Below are positions 5,551 through 13,493 of a stretch of 16,920 nucleotides of DNA, piece by piece (within the stretch, counting starts at the first letter, position 1; every line of letters starts with the position of its first letter). The notes beneath the pieces are model-generated. The model saw only the letters and a list, made by a program, of their open reading frames with translations, ran no database searches and was not told the origin of the DNA. Made by a program: the position numbers and the translations under genes. The stretch spans positions 1 through 16,920 of the forward strand of contig CAYMYI010000096.1 of NCBI GenBank assembly GCA_964394585.1, given 5' to 3'. This DNA comes from CAYUJH01 sp964394585. GTDB taxonomy: Bacteria; Bacteroidota; Bacteroidia; Cytophagales; Flammeovirgaceae.

Positions 5551-7692
5551 ATGCCTTTAACTGCTAAGATACTGATATCCGCTTTTTTTATTTGCATAGC
5601 GGCTTCTCAAACAAATGCTCAAACAGTATTCGTGCAGTCTATATCCGAAGCTGAAGTGCTCGATGTAAGCGATCAGCTGCTCATCTTGCCAGATAGTGCA
5701 GGCATTCTCGAAACTTCACAAGTAATTTCGGGGCGCATCGATTTGCTTTTCATCGATAATTTTACGCTAATCAAAGGAATCGGCAAAAACACACAACGCT
5801 ATTGGGGGAAGCTCAAGCTCACTAACGAGCAATCGAAAGATGTGGCTTTACTGATGAAAATGCCCACATATTTCCCGGAAATTGCTGTATTCGTTACCCA
5901 AGATAAAAAGGTAATCGATACGCTACGCACCGGCAATAATATTGAACGTTCACTACGAAGCTCCCAATTTGCTGGTCATATTCCGGGTACAATCGACCTG
6001 TTGCTTCCTGCAAAAGCAAGCTATACGCTATACTTTCGTTTTCAATTCGATTGGCGCCACTATCAACCCAAGAAAATAACGGTAAATCTTTACGATCAAG
6101 CCAGCCAAAACATCATCTACTCTAACCGTAAACTCTTATTCGGGCTAGTCTTTGGGGTAATGCTCGTAATGGTTATCTATAACCTTGCCTTTTACTTAGC
6201 GGTGAAAGATCGGGGTTATCTGTATTATGTACTGTACATCACCATTACCGGGTTGTTTAGCATCAACTACACCAACTACACGTTTCATTATTTGTGGCCT
6301 TCGCTACCCGAATGGCATCGGTTAAGCTTTGTGCATCTAGGCTCGGGGTCCATAGCTACCTTTCTGCTATTTTCAAAGAAATTCATTCGCTTATACGAAG
6401 TGATGCCCAAACTCAACCAAGTAATCAATGTTGGCATGCTACTCATGATTGCCCCAATTATCTCGTTGTGGCTCGGCGATATTTACACTGCCGATATTCT
6501 GATGGCGCTACTTGCCTTAGCTACGTTTTCCGTCGTTCTCTTCTTTGTAGTGGTGGTGATTGTAAGGCGAAAAAACCGAGCAGCCTATTTCCTATTAGCA
6601 GGCTTTATAGCGCTCATTTCCTGTTTCACCTTATTCTTGCTCTTCTTTTTCGGACCGCTGAAAGGCGATTTTGAAGTATACAGTTACCTGCCTCAAATAG
6701 GAGTAGTGGCTCAAATTGTCATTTTTGGAATAGGGCTTTCCGATAGAGTTTACCAATTGCAAATCCAAAATAAGAAGCTGCTAGAAGCCAAAAAGGATGC
6801 ACTAGAAGAAGAGGTCCAAATACGTACTGCCGAAGTTACTCAGCAAAAAGAAGAAATCGCCGCCCAGCGCGACGATATCGAGCGGAAGAACAACCGCTTA
6901 GAAGACACCTTAAAAGCGCTGCGAAAAAGCCAGCGCAACATACAAAGCAGTTTAAACTACGCTCAACGTATCCAGCAAGCCTTTTTACCACAGAAGCACG
7001 AAATTGGAGCTTCGGTGCAAGATTTTTTCATCTTACACCGCCCAAAAGATATTGTAAGCGGCGATTTTTACTGGTTTCATGCCCTACCCAACAAACGATT
7101 TTTAATGATTGTTGCCGACTGTACCGGGCATGGAGTCCCCGGAGCATTCATGAGCATGATTGGCGAATCGCTCCTCGATAAGATTGTGATAGCGCAAGGA
7201 GTCTATCAACCCAATGAAATTCTAAATGAGCTTCACCGACAAGTGATTAAAGTGTTACGGCAAGATGCGACGCAAAACCGCGATGGAATGGATATCAATA
7301 TCTGTTTGATTGATAGAGCCGCTAACGAACTGCATTTTGCAGGTGCGCGCAACCAAATGATGGTTATTCAAGATGGCGTTCAAACTATCTTGAAAGGGGA
7401 TAAACAATCGATTGGTGGGTACAATCATCAAAAGCACATTGAATTTACCAACCAATGTGTGCCTATTGGCGACGAGGTACAATGTTATATGGCTACTGAT
7501 GGATACCGCGACCAAATTGGAGGCAAAGAGGGACGAAAAATCTATCAAAAAACCGTAGATAAACTACTCATGGAAGTGCATAGGCACGCCATGGACGAAC
7601 AAGGCAAGGCATTGAGCGAATATCTTGAGCGGTGGATGGGTACCACACACAAACAGCTAGACGACATCTTGTTCATAGGCTTTCGGGCGTAG
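5551..7692 (+). CDS. 7TMR-DISM receptor with C-terminal SpoIIE-type PP2C phosphatase
   Basis: A 713-residue membrane receptor-phosphatase. Residues 1-23 are a signal peptide ending Thr-Asn-Ala-Gln. Residues 24-190 form an extracytoplasmic beta-rich sensor domain of the 7TMR-DISM type. Seven hydrophobic helices follow at about 195-215, 222-242, 256-275, 290-308, 313-338, 344-368 and 378-398. Residues 400-465 are a charged coiled coil. Residues 468-713 are a SpoIIE/RsbU-like phosphatase with Arg497-Pro-Lys-Asp-Ile-Val-Ser-Gly-Asp505-Phe, Asp523-Cys-Thr-Gly-His-Gly, Ala648-Thr-Asp650-Gly and Asp704-Asp705, the metal-binding acidic set. By family, it should dephosphorylate a serine-phosphorylated partner (for example an anti-anti-sigma-like protein) in response to an external ligand. 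No such partner is adjacent. The stop lies 3 nt from the convergent cyclophilin gene's stop. Confidence 0.92.
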   Translation: MPLTAKILISAFFICIAASQTNAQTVFVQSISEAEVLDVSDQLLILPDSAGILETSQVISGRIDLLFIDNFTLIKGIGKNTQRYWGKLKLTNEQSKDVALLMKMPTYFPEIAVFVTQDKKVIDTLRTGNNIERSLRSSQFAGHIPGTIDLLLPAKASYTLYFRFQFDWRHYQPKKITVNLYDQASQNIIYSNRKLLFGLVFGVMLVMVIYNLAFYLAVKDRGYLYYVLYITITGLFSINYTNYTFHYLWPSLPEWHRLSFVHLGSGSIATFLLFSKKFIRLYEVMPKLNQVINVGMLLMIAPIISLWLGDIYTADILMALLALATFSVVLFFVVVVIVRRKNRAAYFLLAGFIALISCFTLFLLFFFGPLKGDFEVYSYLPQIGVVAQIVIFGIGLSDRVYQLQIQNKKLLEAKKDALEEEVQIRTAEVTQQKEEIAAQRDDIERKNNRLEDTLKALRKSQRNIQSSLNYAQRIQQAFLPQKHEIGASVQDFFILHRPKDIVSGDFYWFHALPNKRFLMIVADCTGHGVPGAFMSMIGESLLDKIVIAQGVYQPNEILNELHRQVIKVLRQDATQNRDGMDINICLIDRAANELHFAGARNQMMVIQDGVQTILKGDKQSIGGYNHQKHIEFTNQCVPIGDEVQCYMATDGYRDQIGGKEGRKIYQKTVDKLLMEVHRHAMDEQGKALSEYLERWMGTTHKQLDDILFIGFRA

Positions 7693-7695
7693 AGC

Positions 7696-8130
7696 CTACT
7701 CAAACACAATTTCTTCAATAAAATCCCCTTTTTTAAGTGCGGAAAGAATGGGACGATCTTCATCAGCAATCTTCCCAAAACAAGTATTGTTGGTATCGAA
7801 TGCAGAAGTAGCCTCTGAAGTCAAGCAAATGTAAAATTGTGATCCGCTCTGATCGCGATGTGCATGTGCCATAGCCATTACCCCCATTTTATGTCGCTGT
7901 TCATCACCATTTAGTTCGCACTTCACATAAAAGTCAGAACTTCCTGTTCCGTCGTTTTTAGGGCAACCGGTTTGCACCAGGATACCGGGGATGTGCTTAA
8001 AAAACTCTAGCCCATCATAAAAACCATTTTCTGCTAACAAACGGAAATGTTGAGCAGTTTGGGGGGCACTTTCTTCATAGAGCACTCCATTTAACTCGCC
8101 TTTGTTAGTATGAATTACAAAATTGCTCAT
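7696..8130 (-). CDS. Small cyclophilin-type peptidyl-prolyl isomerase with altered active site
   Basis: A 144-residue single-domain cyclophilin with no signal peptide, so probably cytoplasmic. Family marks are Thr25-Ala-x-x-Phe (early helix), Ile47-Pro-Gly-Ile-Leu-Val-Gln53-x-Gly, Gly61-Thr-Gly, Gly83-Val-Met-Ala-Met-Ala, Gly96-Ser-Gln-Phe-Tyr-Ile and Phe118-Gly-Lys. Compared by eye with human CypA, Gln63 and Gln111 are kept (Gln53, Gln98). The catalytic Arg55 is Lys45, Phe60 is Ile50, Phe113 is Tyr100, Trp121 is Ala110 and His126 is Asn115. The fold should be intact, but classical Pro isomerisation may be weak and cyclosporin binding unlikely. It is transcribed convergently with the phosphatase gene and divergently from glutamine synthetase. 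Confidence 0.9.
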   Translation of the reverse strand: MSNFVIHTNKGELNGVLYEESAPQTAQHFRLLAENGFYDGLEFFKHIPGILVQTGCPKNDGTGSSDFYVKCELNGDEQRHKMGVMAMAHAHRDQSGSQFYICLTSEATSAFDTNNTCFGKIADEDRPILSALKKGDFIEEIVFE

Positions 8131-8145
8131 AACTACGCTGAATAC

Positions 8146-8165
8146 CTTTACATACGAATGTAAAG
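8146..8165. promoter_or_regulatory. 20-bp palindrome, probable operator upstream of the cyclophilin gene
   Basis: CTTTACAT at 8146-8153 and ATGTAAAG at 8158-8165 are perfect 8-bp arms around a 4-nt centre, ending 15 nt before the cyclophilin ATG. The position over the putative -7 box and start site suggests a homodimeric regulator site. I cannot assign it to a known regulator family. Confidence 0.5.
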
Positions 8166-8185
8166 AGCTGGGACACAGAAAGCAA
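8155..8185 (-). promoter_or_regulatory. Candidate promoter of the cyclophilin gene
   Basis: On the minus strand a TTG (8183-8185) is followed after 20 nt by TACATTCG (8155-8162), differing from TAnnTTTG at one of the six fixed bases. The -7 box is embedded in the palindrome at 8146-8165, so a protein bound there would cover the promoter. Confidence 0.5.
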
Positions 8186-8291
8186 TTTCGGAGAATAATC
8201 TCAAAAACGCATCTTTACTCTTTTTTTTACTGCTTTTTTCCAAAAAATAGGCTTGAAAACAACCTTATACTTTAATATTTAATACATTTCC

Positions 8292-8299
8292 TATATTTG
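8292..8299 (+). promoter_or_regulatory. Candidate -7 box for glutamine synthetase
   Basis: TATATTTG is an exact TAnnTTTG match in a very AT-rich region, 50 nt before the ATG at 8350. No clear TTG stands 19-20 nt upstream. The interval 8166-8291 otherwise contains only A/T-rich sequence with T runs and no reading frame I can support. Confidence 0.5.
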
Positions 8300-8349
8300 T
8301 AGGGATATTTTTACACACAATTTTATCTTTTATCAATTTACTATAAAAA

Positions 8350-9369
8350 ATGGCTAAGGTTAAATTAGAGTACATTTGGCTTGACGGTTACAAGCCTGAA
8401 TCGAATTTGAGAAGTAAAACCAAAATTTTAGAACTATCCGAATTTGCCGGCGAACTCGATAAAATTCCTATGTGGTCGTTCGATGGCAGCTCTACCCAAC
8501 AAGCCGAAGGTTCCTCTTCCGATTGCTTGCTAAAGCCGGTGGCAGCTTACCCTGATAGTGCACGCAAAAATGGATGGTTGGTAATGTGCGAGGTACTCAA
8601 CCCCGACGGAACACCCCACGAGAGTAATATGCGCGCCAAACTACCTGAAGAGCAAGACTATTGGTTCGGGTTCGAGCAAGAATATACACTTGTGCGCGAT
8701 GGAAGACCGCTTGGCTTCCCTGAAAATGGCTATCCTGCCCCTCAAGGGCTTTATTATTGCTCAGTAGGAAGCGATTACATTGCAGGGCGAGAAATAGTAG
8801 AAGAACATCTCGATGCTTGCCTCGATGCCGGACTTAGCATCACCGGTATTAATGCCGAGGTAATGTTAGGCCAATGGGAGTATCAGTGCTTTGCCAAAGG
8901 AGCTCGAAAATCGGGCGACGACCTATGGATTTCTCGCTATTTATTATTCCGTATAGCCGAAAAATACAATGTACATATCGAGTTTGCCCCCAAACCTGTA
9001 AAAGGCGATTGGAACGGTTCGGGCATGCACACGAACTTCTCAAATGGCAAAATGCGTAACAACAGCTCCAAAGAATACTATGTGGCTGTAATGGAAGCCT
9101 TCGGCGATAAGCGCGACGAACACATTGCCGTATATGGCTCTGATAACCACGAACGCTTAACTGGTCTACATGAAACACAACATATAAGCAAATTTAGCTA
9201 CGGCGAAAGCGATCGGGGCGCTTCTATTCGTATCCCAATTGCCACTGTAGAAACCGGGTATAAATCGGGGTATTTGGAAGATCGCCGCCCTGCTTCTAAT
9301 GCCGATCCGTATCGAGTTGCCGGCCGTATTATCGAAACAATCGAGTCTGTAGAAACTATTTCAGCATAA
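8350..9369 (+). CDS. glnA: Glutamine synthetase, type II (beta-Grasp form)
   Basis: A 339-residue enzyme that joins ammonia to glutamate using ATP, cytoplasmic. The length and sequence match GSII, the eukaryote-like form (about 330-370 residues), not the roughly 470-residue GSI or the 700-residue GSIII. Visible marks are Trp42-Ser-Phe-Asp-Gly-Ser-Ser-Thr in the beta-Grasp end, Phe107-Gly-x-Glu-Gln-Glu-Tyr (metal-binding Glu), Ile163-x-Gly-Ile-Asn-Ala-Glu-Val-Met, Gly222-Ser-Gly-Met-His-Thr-Asn and Arg291-Gly-Ala-Ser-Ile-Arg-Ile-Pro. The adenylylation Tyr loop of GSI is absent, as expected. It stands alone, with its own -7 box and a strong terminator, so it is a single-gene unit. The symbol could equally be glnII. 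Confidence 0.96.
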   Translation: MAKVKLEYIWLDGYKPESNLRSKTKILELSEFAGELDKIPMWSFDGSSTQQAEGSSSDCLLKPVAAYPDSARKNGWLVMCEVLNPDGTPHESNMRAKLPEEQDYWFGFEQEYTLVRDGRPLGFPENGYPAPQGLYYCSVGSDYIAGREIVEEHLDACLDAGLSITGINAEVMLGQWEYQCFAKGARKSGDDLWISRYLLFRIAEKYNVHIEFAPKPVKGDWNGSGMHTNFSNGKMRNNSSKEYYVAVMEAFGDKRDEHIAVYGSDNHERLTGLHETQHISKFSYGESDRGASIRIPIATVETGYKSGYLEDRRPASNADPYRVAGRIIETIESVETISA

Positions 9370-9400
9370 TCTTACACATTTTCATATCATATATTTTGGG

Positions 9401-9432
9401 AAAGAGGGGAGCCACTAGGTGCCCCTTTTTTT
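9401..9432 (+). terminator. Rho-independent terminator after glutamine synthetase
   Basis: A hairpin with GGGG (9406-9409) paired to CCCC (9422-9425), an inner GCC/GGT pairing around an ACTA loop and one A/G mismatch, followed by seven T (9426-9432). The upstream A-rich bases pair with the T run. It is the only clear intrinsic terminator in the window, 32 nt after the stop codon. Confidence 0.85.
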
Positions 9433-9452
9433 ATCGCAACTGCTAAAGGCTA

Positions 9453-9474
9453 ATTCCCTAAGAGGATAGGGAAT
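9453..9474. repeat. Perfect 8-bp inverted repeat upstream of rimO
   Basis: ATTCCCTA at 9453-9460 and TAGGGAAT at 9467-9474 are exact complements around a 6-nt spacer. No T run follows on either strand, so this is not an intrinsic terminator. It lies 57 nt before the rimO start and could be an operator or a leader hairpin. Confidence 0.5.
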
Positions 9475-9531
9475 CGTAAAGAGATATTGTAATTTTACGC
9501 TGATTTTTCATTCGGATAACCCCCATACACC

Positions 9532-10854
9532 TTGAAAACAAAATCGCTTAAAAAAGATAAAGTTAATATTGTAACGCTCGGTTGTTCTAAAAACTTAGTC
9601 GATTCTGAGGTGATGCTCACTCAGTTGAAGGCAAATGGCATTAACTCCACGCATGAGTCTTTAAAGAATGACGCAAACATTGTAATTGTAAATACCTGTG
9701 GTTTTATTGATAATGCCAAAGAAGAATCGGTTAACACGATTTTGTCGTATGTTGAAGAAAAAAGAGATGGCGCTATCGATAAACTATTTGTAACAGGCTG
9801 TCTTTCAGAACGCTACAAAGAAGATCTTGAAAAGGAAATTCCCGAAGTAGATGCCTATTTCGGCACGATGGAATTGCCATTGTTACTCAAAAAGTTTAAT
9901 GCCAATTATAAGCACGAACTTGTTGGCGAACGTATCATTACGACGGCAAAGCATTATGCTTACATGAAAATTTCAGAAGGATGCGACCGCCCTTGCTCAT
10001 TTTGTGCGATTCCTTTGATGCGCGGCAAGCATGTGTCGCGCCCTATAGAAGAACTTGTACTCGAAGCCAAAAACTTGGTACGCAATGGAGTAAAGGAGTT
10101 GTTGCTCATTGCCCAAGATTCTACATTTTACGGACTCGACCTCTATAAAAAACGCCGATTAGCCGATTTATTAAAGGCGCTTTCCGATGTAGAAGGGCTA
10201 GAGTGGATTCGCCTACATTATGCCTATCCGTCAGGGTTCCCACTCGATATCCTGGAGGTAATTGCCGAGCGCCCTAACATCTGCAATTATCTTGATATCC
10301 CTTTGCAACATGGTTCTACCGCTATGTTACAACGAATGCGCCGTGGTATCACCCGCGAAAAAACCGAAGAACTCATTGCTACGATTCGCCAAAAAATACC
10401 CAATATTGCCCTACGTACTACCCTTATTGCAGGGCACCCCGGAGAAACTGATGCTGAATTTGAAGAAATGTGCCAATTTGTAGAACAAATGCGTTTTGAT
10501 CGGCTTGGAATCTTCACGTATTCGCACGAAGAAAATACCCATGCTTTTGGTATGGAGGATGATGTTCCCCAAGAAGTAAAAGAAGAACGCGCCGCAGAAG
10601 TTATGGAAATTCAACAAGAAATTTCAGAAGAACTAAACGCCGCTAAAGTAGGGACTATTCAGAAGGTACTTTTCGACCGTAAAGAAGGAGGCTATTTTAT
10701 AGGTAGAACAGAAGCTGACTCTCCGGAAGTAGATAATGAAGTACTCGTAGAAGCCAAAGACACTTATGTTAGGCTGGGCGACTTTGCACAAATTGAAATT
10801 ACCGACACTGAAGCGTTTGACTTATATGGAAAACTTGTGCAGTCTTCGGTTTAG
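9532..10854 (+). CDS. rimO: Ribosomal protein uS12 methylthiotransferase RimO
   Basis: A 440-residue radical-SAM methylthiotransferase that adds a methylthio group to the conserved Asp of ribosomal protein uS12. Domains in order: an N-terminal MTTase domain beginning Leu16-Gly-Cys-Ser-Lys-Asn-Leu-Val-Asp-Ser-Glu, typical of RimO rather than MiaB, with Cys18, Cys56 and Cys90 as second-cluster ligands; a radical-SAM core with Cys151-x-x-x-Cys155-x-x-Cys158; and a C-terminal TRAM domain from about residue 373. The start is a TTG: an in-frame TAA lies at 9517-9519 and the first ATG comes after the Cys18 motif, so no ATG start can be used. Its TAG overlaps the TAA of the convergent DUF420 gene. 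Confidence 0.96.
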   Translation: MKTKSLKKDKVNIVTLGCSKNLVDSEVMLTQLKANGINSTHESLKNDANIVIVNTCGFIDNAKEESVNTILSYVEEKRDGAIDKLFVTGCLSERYKEDLEKEIPEVDAYFGTMELPLLLKKFNANYKHELVGERIITTAKHYAYMKISEGCDRPCSFCAIPLMRGKHVSRPIEELVLEAKNLVRNGVKELLLIAQDSTFYGLDLYKKRRLADLLKALSDVEGLEWIRLHYAYPSGFPLDILEVIAERPNICNYLDIPLQHGSTAMLQRMRRGITREKTEELIATIRQKIPNIALRTTLIAGHPGETDAEFEEMCQFVEQMRFDRLGIFTYSHEENTHAFGMEDDVPQEVKEERAAEVMEIQQEISEELNAAKVGTIQKVLFDRKEGGYFIGRTEADSPEVDNEVLVEAKDTYVRLGDFAQIEITDTEAFDLYGKLVQSSV

Positions 10855-11441
10855 GGAGTATATGGCATCATCATAAAATGCAATATAATATATGATAGCG
10901 CTACAAATGCCCCTGTAGGTAAAGCCCAACGTGCCACTTTCTGATGGCGTTTTACCTGCCCCGATGCCCCAAAATAGAGTGCCAGTAAAAGTAACGGCAC
11001 AAAAAAAACCCCCAATAGGGTATGTAAAACTAATAAGATAAAGTAGAAGAAGCGGTAATTTCCTACCGCTTCTTTTTCTTGTGTGGTAATCAGGCGATCG
11101 GCGTTTACATCCCCATAAAACGATAACTGTTCGCCTAGGTAATACAGCAGGTAACTAATGTAAAACGTACAAATTAGCCCAAATACCATCAGCATACACC
11201 AACGATGAAAATGTACTTTTTTTAGTTTTATTGCCACAAAGCCAAGGCATAAAGCCATAAGAACTGCACCACATATTCCTACTTGCACTATGGGCAACCA
11301 ATACTTTACCTGTGCTGAAATTGTGTAAATCGGAGCGGTAAACAGTACTAATGCCATACTAAGCGGTACCAATACCGAGAGCAGCCCCATAAACAAAAGG
11401 TAGTTTTTTTCATTACGTTTATCGAGCCAAGGTCTAGTCAT
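10851..11441 (-). CDS. DUF420 membrane protein, likely a-type oxidase maturation factor (CtaM-like)
   Basis: A 196-residue integral membrane protein with five hydrophobic helices, at about 14-36, 46-68, 78-102, 131-156 and 169-192. His78-Arg-Trp-Cys-Met and His139 (Leu-His-Thr-Leu-Leu-Gly-Val) fit the DUF420 family. In Bacillus the DUF420 protein CtaM (YozB) is needed for a-type oxidase assembly, which fits its place as the last gene of this heme A/oxidase block. The exact chemistry is not known. The stop overlaps the rimO stop by four bases (TTAG), so the oxidase transcript must end inside, or be read through, rimO antisense sequence. Confidence 0.87.
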   Translation of the reverse strand: MTRPWLDKRNEKNYLLFMGLLSVLVPLSMALVLFTAPIYTISAQVKYWLPIVQVGICGAVLMALCLGFVAIKLKKVHFHRWCMLMVFGLICTFYISYLLYYLGEQLSFYGDVNADRLITTQEKEAVGNYRFFYFILLVLHTLLGVFFVPLLLLALYFGASGQVKRHQKVARWALPTGAFVALSYIILHFMMMPYTP

Positions 11442-11533
11442 TTCTTATAAGAGATACTACAAATGAAATGCATTGGGCAGGTTCATTTTTATAATTCAAG
11501 CATTTTTTTTTGTGCCTAATCACCATGCAACAG

Positions 11534-12208
11534 CTATTGGTACTCTTGTAGTAAAATCTGGATTTCAGTAATCAATCTATCGACATCTTCTCGGTCTGTG
11601 CCACTATAATACCCTCTAATCCTTCCTTCTTTATCCACTAGTACAAGTTTATCGCTGTGGATAAAATCGTTTTCAATTTCTTGATTTGGCTTTGCTACAA
11701 TGAAAAAACCACATCTTGCAAGCTCGTAGATGTTTTTTGCTTCGCCGGTAAGAAATGTCCAATTATCGGTACTCGCATTGTATTTTTCAGCATACTCTGC
11801 AAGTACTTCGGGGGAATCGTAGGTAGGGTCTACCGAAAAAGAAACCAAAGCGACCTGTGGTTCATTTTTAAAAAACTCTTGTACGCGAAGTAACTCTGAA
11901 GTCATTTCAATACAAATGCTGGGGCAACGCGTAAAAAAGAAGTCGGCAACAAAGACTTTTCCTTTCAAATTAGAAAGCCCAAAAGGTTTGGCAGCTTGCG
12001 ATGTAAAGGTAAAACTAGGGATACGGTGCACACTATCAACCAAGTTTTCTTCACAGTTAACCACTTTAGGATTATAAATTGTTAGCTCTTTGGGATCTAC
12101 TACTTCAATTTCGTATTTATTCTCTCCGAATAAGTACAAAAATCCAAAAATGAAAACCGGTATGGCTAACAAGAGTAGCAACATACCGGCTTGAATTCTT
12201 TTTTTCAT
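11534..12208 (-). CDS. SCO1/SenC family copper chaperone for cytochrome c oxidase
   Basis: A 224-residue membrane-anchored thioredoxin-fold protein. Residues 9-27 form an N-terminal anchor. Cys95-Pro-Ser-Ile-Cys99 (the CxxxC copper motif, after Phe-Phe-Phe-Thr-Arg) and His184 (Phe-Ile-His-Ser-Asp) form the expected Cys-Cys-His copper site. Asp127-Pro-x-Tyr-Asp-Ser-Pro is also typical. An additional Cys52 and Cys166 are present; Cys52 lies in the variable N-terminal part. SCO proteins deliver copper to, or reduce the cysteines of, the CuA centre of oxidase subunit II. The subunit II gene is not in the window, but the chaperone sits in the oxidase block, 87 nt after subunit IV. Confidence 0.94.
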   Translation of the reverse strand: MKKRIQAGMLLLLLAIPVFIFGFLYLFGENKYEIEVVDPKELTIYNPKVVNCEENLVDSVHRIPSFTFTSQAAKPFGLSNLKGKVFVADFFFTRCPSICIEMTSELLRVQEFFKNEPQVALVSFSVDPTYDSPEVLAEYAEKYNASTDNWTFLTGEAKNIYELARCGFFIVAKPNQEIENDFIHSDKLVLVDKEGRIRGYYSGTDREDVDRLITEIQILLQEYQ

Positions 12209-12295
12209 ATAAAAGGTTGTCTTCCTAAATAAAATACTGTAGAAAGAATAATATATAGTTATCTAAAATTGTTTGTAAAGGTTGTTGCTACAGCT

Positions 12296-12610
12296 TTATA
12301 GAATATCCCCTTCCACAAGCAATGCGACTAAAAGCCACACAACAAATATGAGTGGAAATACAATAGCCCAACGCAGTGAACGTACTTCGCCACTTAAATG
12401 CATAAACTCAGCAACAATGTAAAATGCCTTCACAATTGTAAGCACTACAAATAGGATGTTCAACATCAACCGACTGGTACCATCAGGCCAATTGAGGGCA
12501 AAGGCAAATTCAATAGCGGTTACTACTGCAAGGATTAACGCTACTTTTACTATATGCTTAATATTTGCTTTTTTAGCTTCTTCAGGCGATAAAGTTGGAT
12601 CTTGTGCCAT
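12296..12610 (-). CDS. ctaF: Cytochrome c oxidase subunit IV (prokaryotic CtaF type)
   Basis: A 104-residue protein with three membrane helices at about 21-40, 47-67 and 81-100, separated by a Pro-Asp-Gly turn and a His71-Leu-Ser-Gly-Glu segment. Length, helix pattern and position directly after subunit III match the prokaryotic subunit IV family (COX4_pro). It is a small accessory subunit without redox centres that stabilises the aa3-type complex in the inner membrane. It is separated from subunit III by 63 nt. Confidence 0.88.
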   Translation of the reverse strand: MAQDPTLSPEEAKKANIKHIVKVALILAVVTAIEFAFALNWPDGTSRLMLNILFVVLTIVKAFYIVAEFMHLSGEVRSLRWAIVFPLIFVVWLLVALLVEGDIL

Positions 12611-12673
12611 AGTTATTTTAAAGTTATCAGTTAAGAATAGTTTGAATAATTTAATGCAGGTGTATTTCTTCTT

Positions 12674-13420
12674 TTAAATGAGATAGAAAAATGTAAAGAC
12701 GAACACCCAAACTAAATCTACAAAGTGCCAATACAAACCTACTTTTTCTACCATTTCATAATGCCCACGGCGGTCGTATACTCCCATCACTGTATTGTAA
12801 AAAATCAGAATATTTAATATTACACCACTAGTTACATGTAAACCATGAAATCCTGTGATAAAAAAGAATAATGCTGCAAATAATGGTGGACCATATTGGT
12901 TTTGCGTGAGGTTAGCACCATAAAATAATGTACCATTTGTAAGTACTGTGCCTTCGTCTGTCCCATGGATAAAGTGAGTCCATTCCCAAGCTTGGCAAGA
13001 AAGGAAAGCAACTCCACCTACAATAGTCCAGAGCATCCACTTTTCAACATCTTTGCGATCCATGCGATGCCCTGCCTCTACTGCAAGTACCATGGTAACG
13101 CTACTTAGAATGAGGATAAAAGTCATTAACCCTACAAAAACAAGTGGTAAATCTACTCCATGAAAAAATGGAAAAGCATTGTAAACTTTTTCTGGAATAG
13201 GCCAATAGGCATCTGAAAAAGTGAACTCAGAATAGTTGCCTTCGTAAGCAGGATACATGAAACGAAGTACACCATATGTAATTAGGAATGCCGAAAAGGT
13301 AAAGGCATCAGAAAGAAGAAAGAACCACATCATTAGTTTGCCGTAGCTAGCTTTCATGGGTTGGTTGCCCCCACCCCATACACTTCCTGAAGTTTCTTTT
13401 ACAATTGTAGCTGTTGCCAT
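12674..13420 (-). CDS. ctaE: Cytochrome c oxidase subunit III (second of two)
   Basis: A 248-residue subunit III with membrane helices at about 27-52, 91-112, 127-145, 180-202 and 226-247. Family marks are Met31-Trp-Phe-Phe-Leu-Leu-Ser-Asp-Ala, Phe190-His-Gly-Leu-His-Val and the C-terminal Tyr231-Trp-His-Phe-Val-Asp-Leu-Val-Trp. It has an insert at 54-90 between the first two helices. Two successive subunit III genes are common in Bacteroidota oxidase loci; the upstream copy is shorter. The pair are not recent duplicates: lengths and sequences differ widely, and only the HGxH and YWHFxD blocks line up. Confidence 0.94.
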   Translation of the reverse strand: MATATIVKETSGSVWGGGNQPMKASYGKLMMWFFLLSDAFTFSAFLITYGVLRFMYPAYEGNYSEFTFSDAYWPIPEKVYNAFPFFHGVDLPLVFVGLMTFILILSSVTMVLAVEAGHRMDRKDVEKWMLWTIVGGVAFLSCQAWEWTHFIHGTDEGTVLTNGTLFYGANLTQNQYGPPLFAALFFFITGFHGLHVTSGVILNILIFYNTVMGVYDRRGHYEMVEKVGLYWHFVDLVWVFVFTFFYLI

Positions 13421-13493
13421 GTTGCAGTAATGAGTTAATTAGTTGGAAAATAGTATTGCGCTAAATTAGGCGTTTTTGCCTTTAAATGTAAAC

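Noticed and set aside
8219..8240. T-rich runs in the cyclophilin/glutamine synthetase gap as a terminator
   Set aside because: Both flanking genes are transcribed away from this gap, and no stem precedes the T runs.
13455..13480. Small hairpin AGGC/GCCT between the two subunit III genes
   Set aside because: Only 4 bp of stem and no T run in the direction of transcription; it does not qualify as a terminator.
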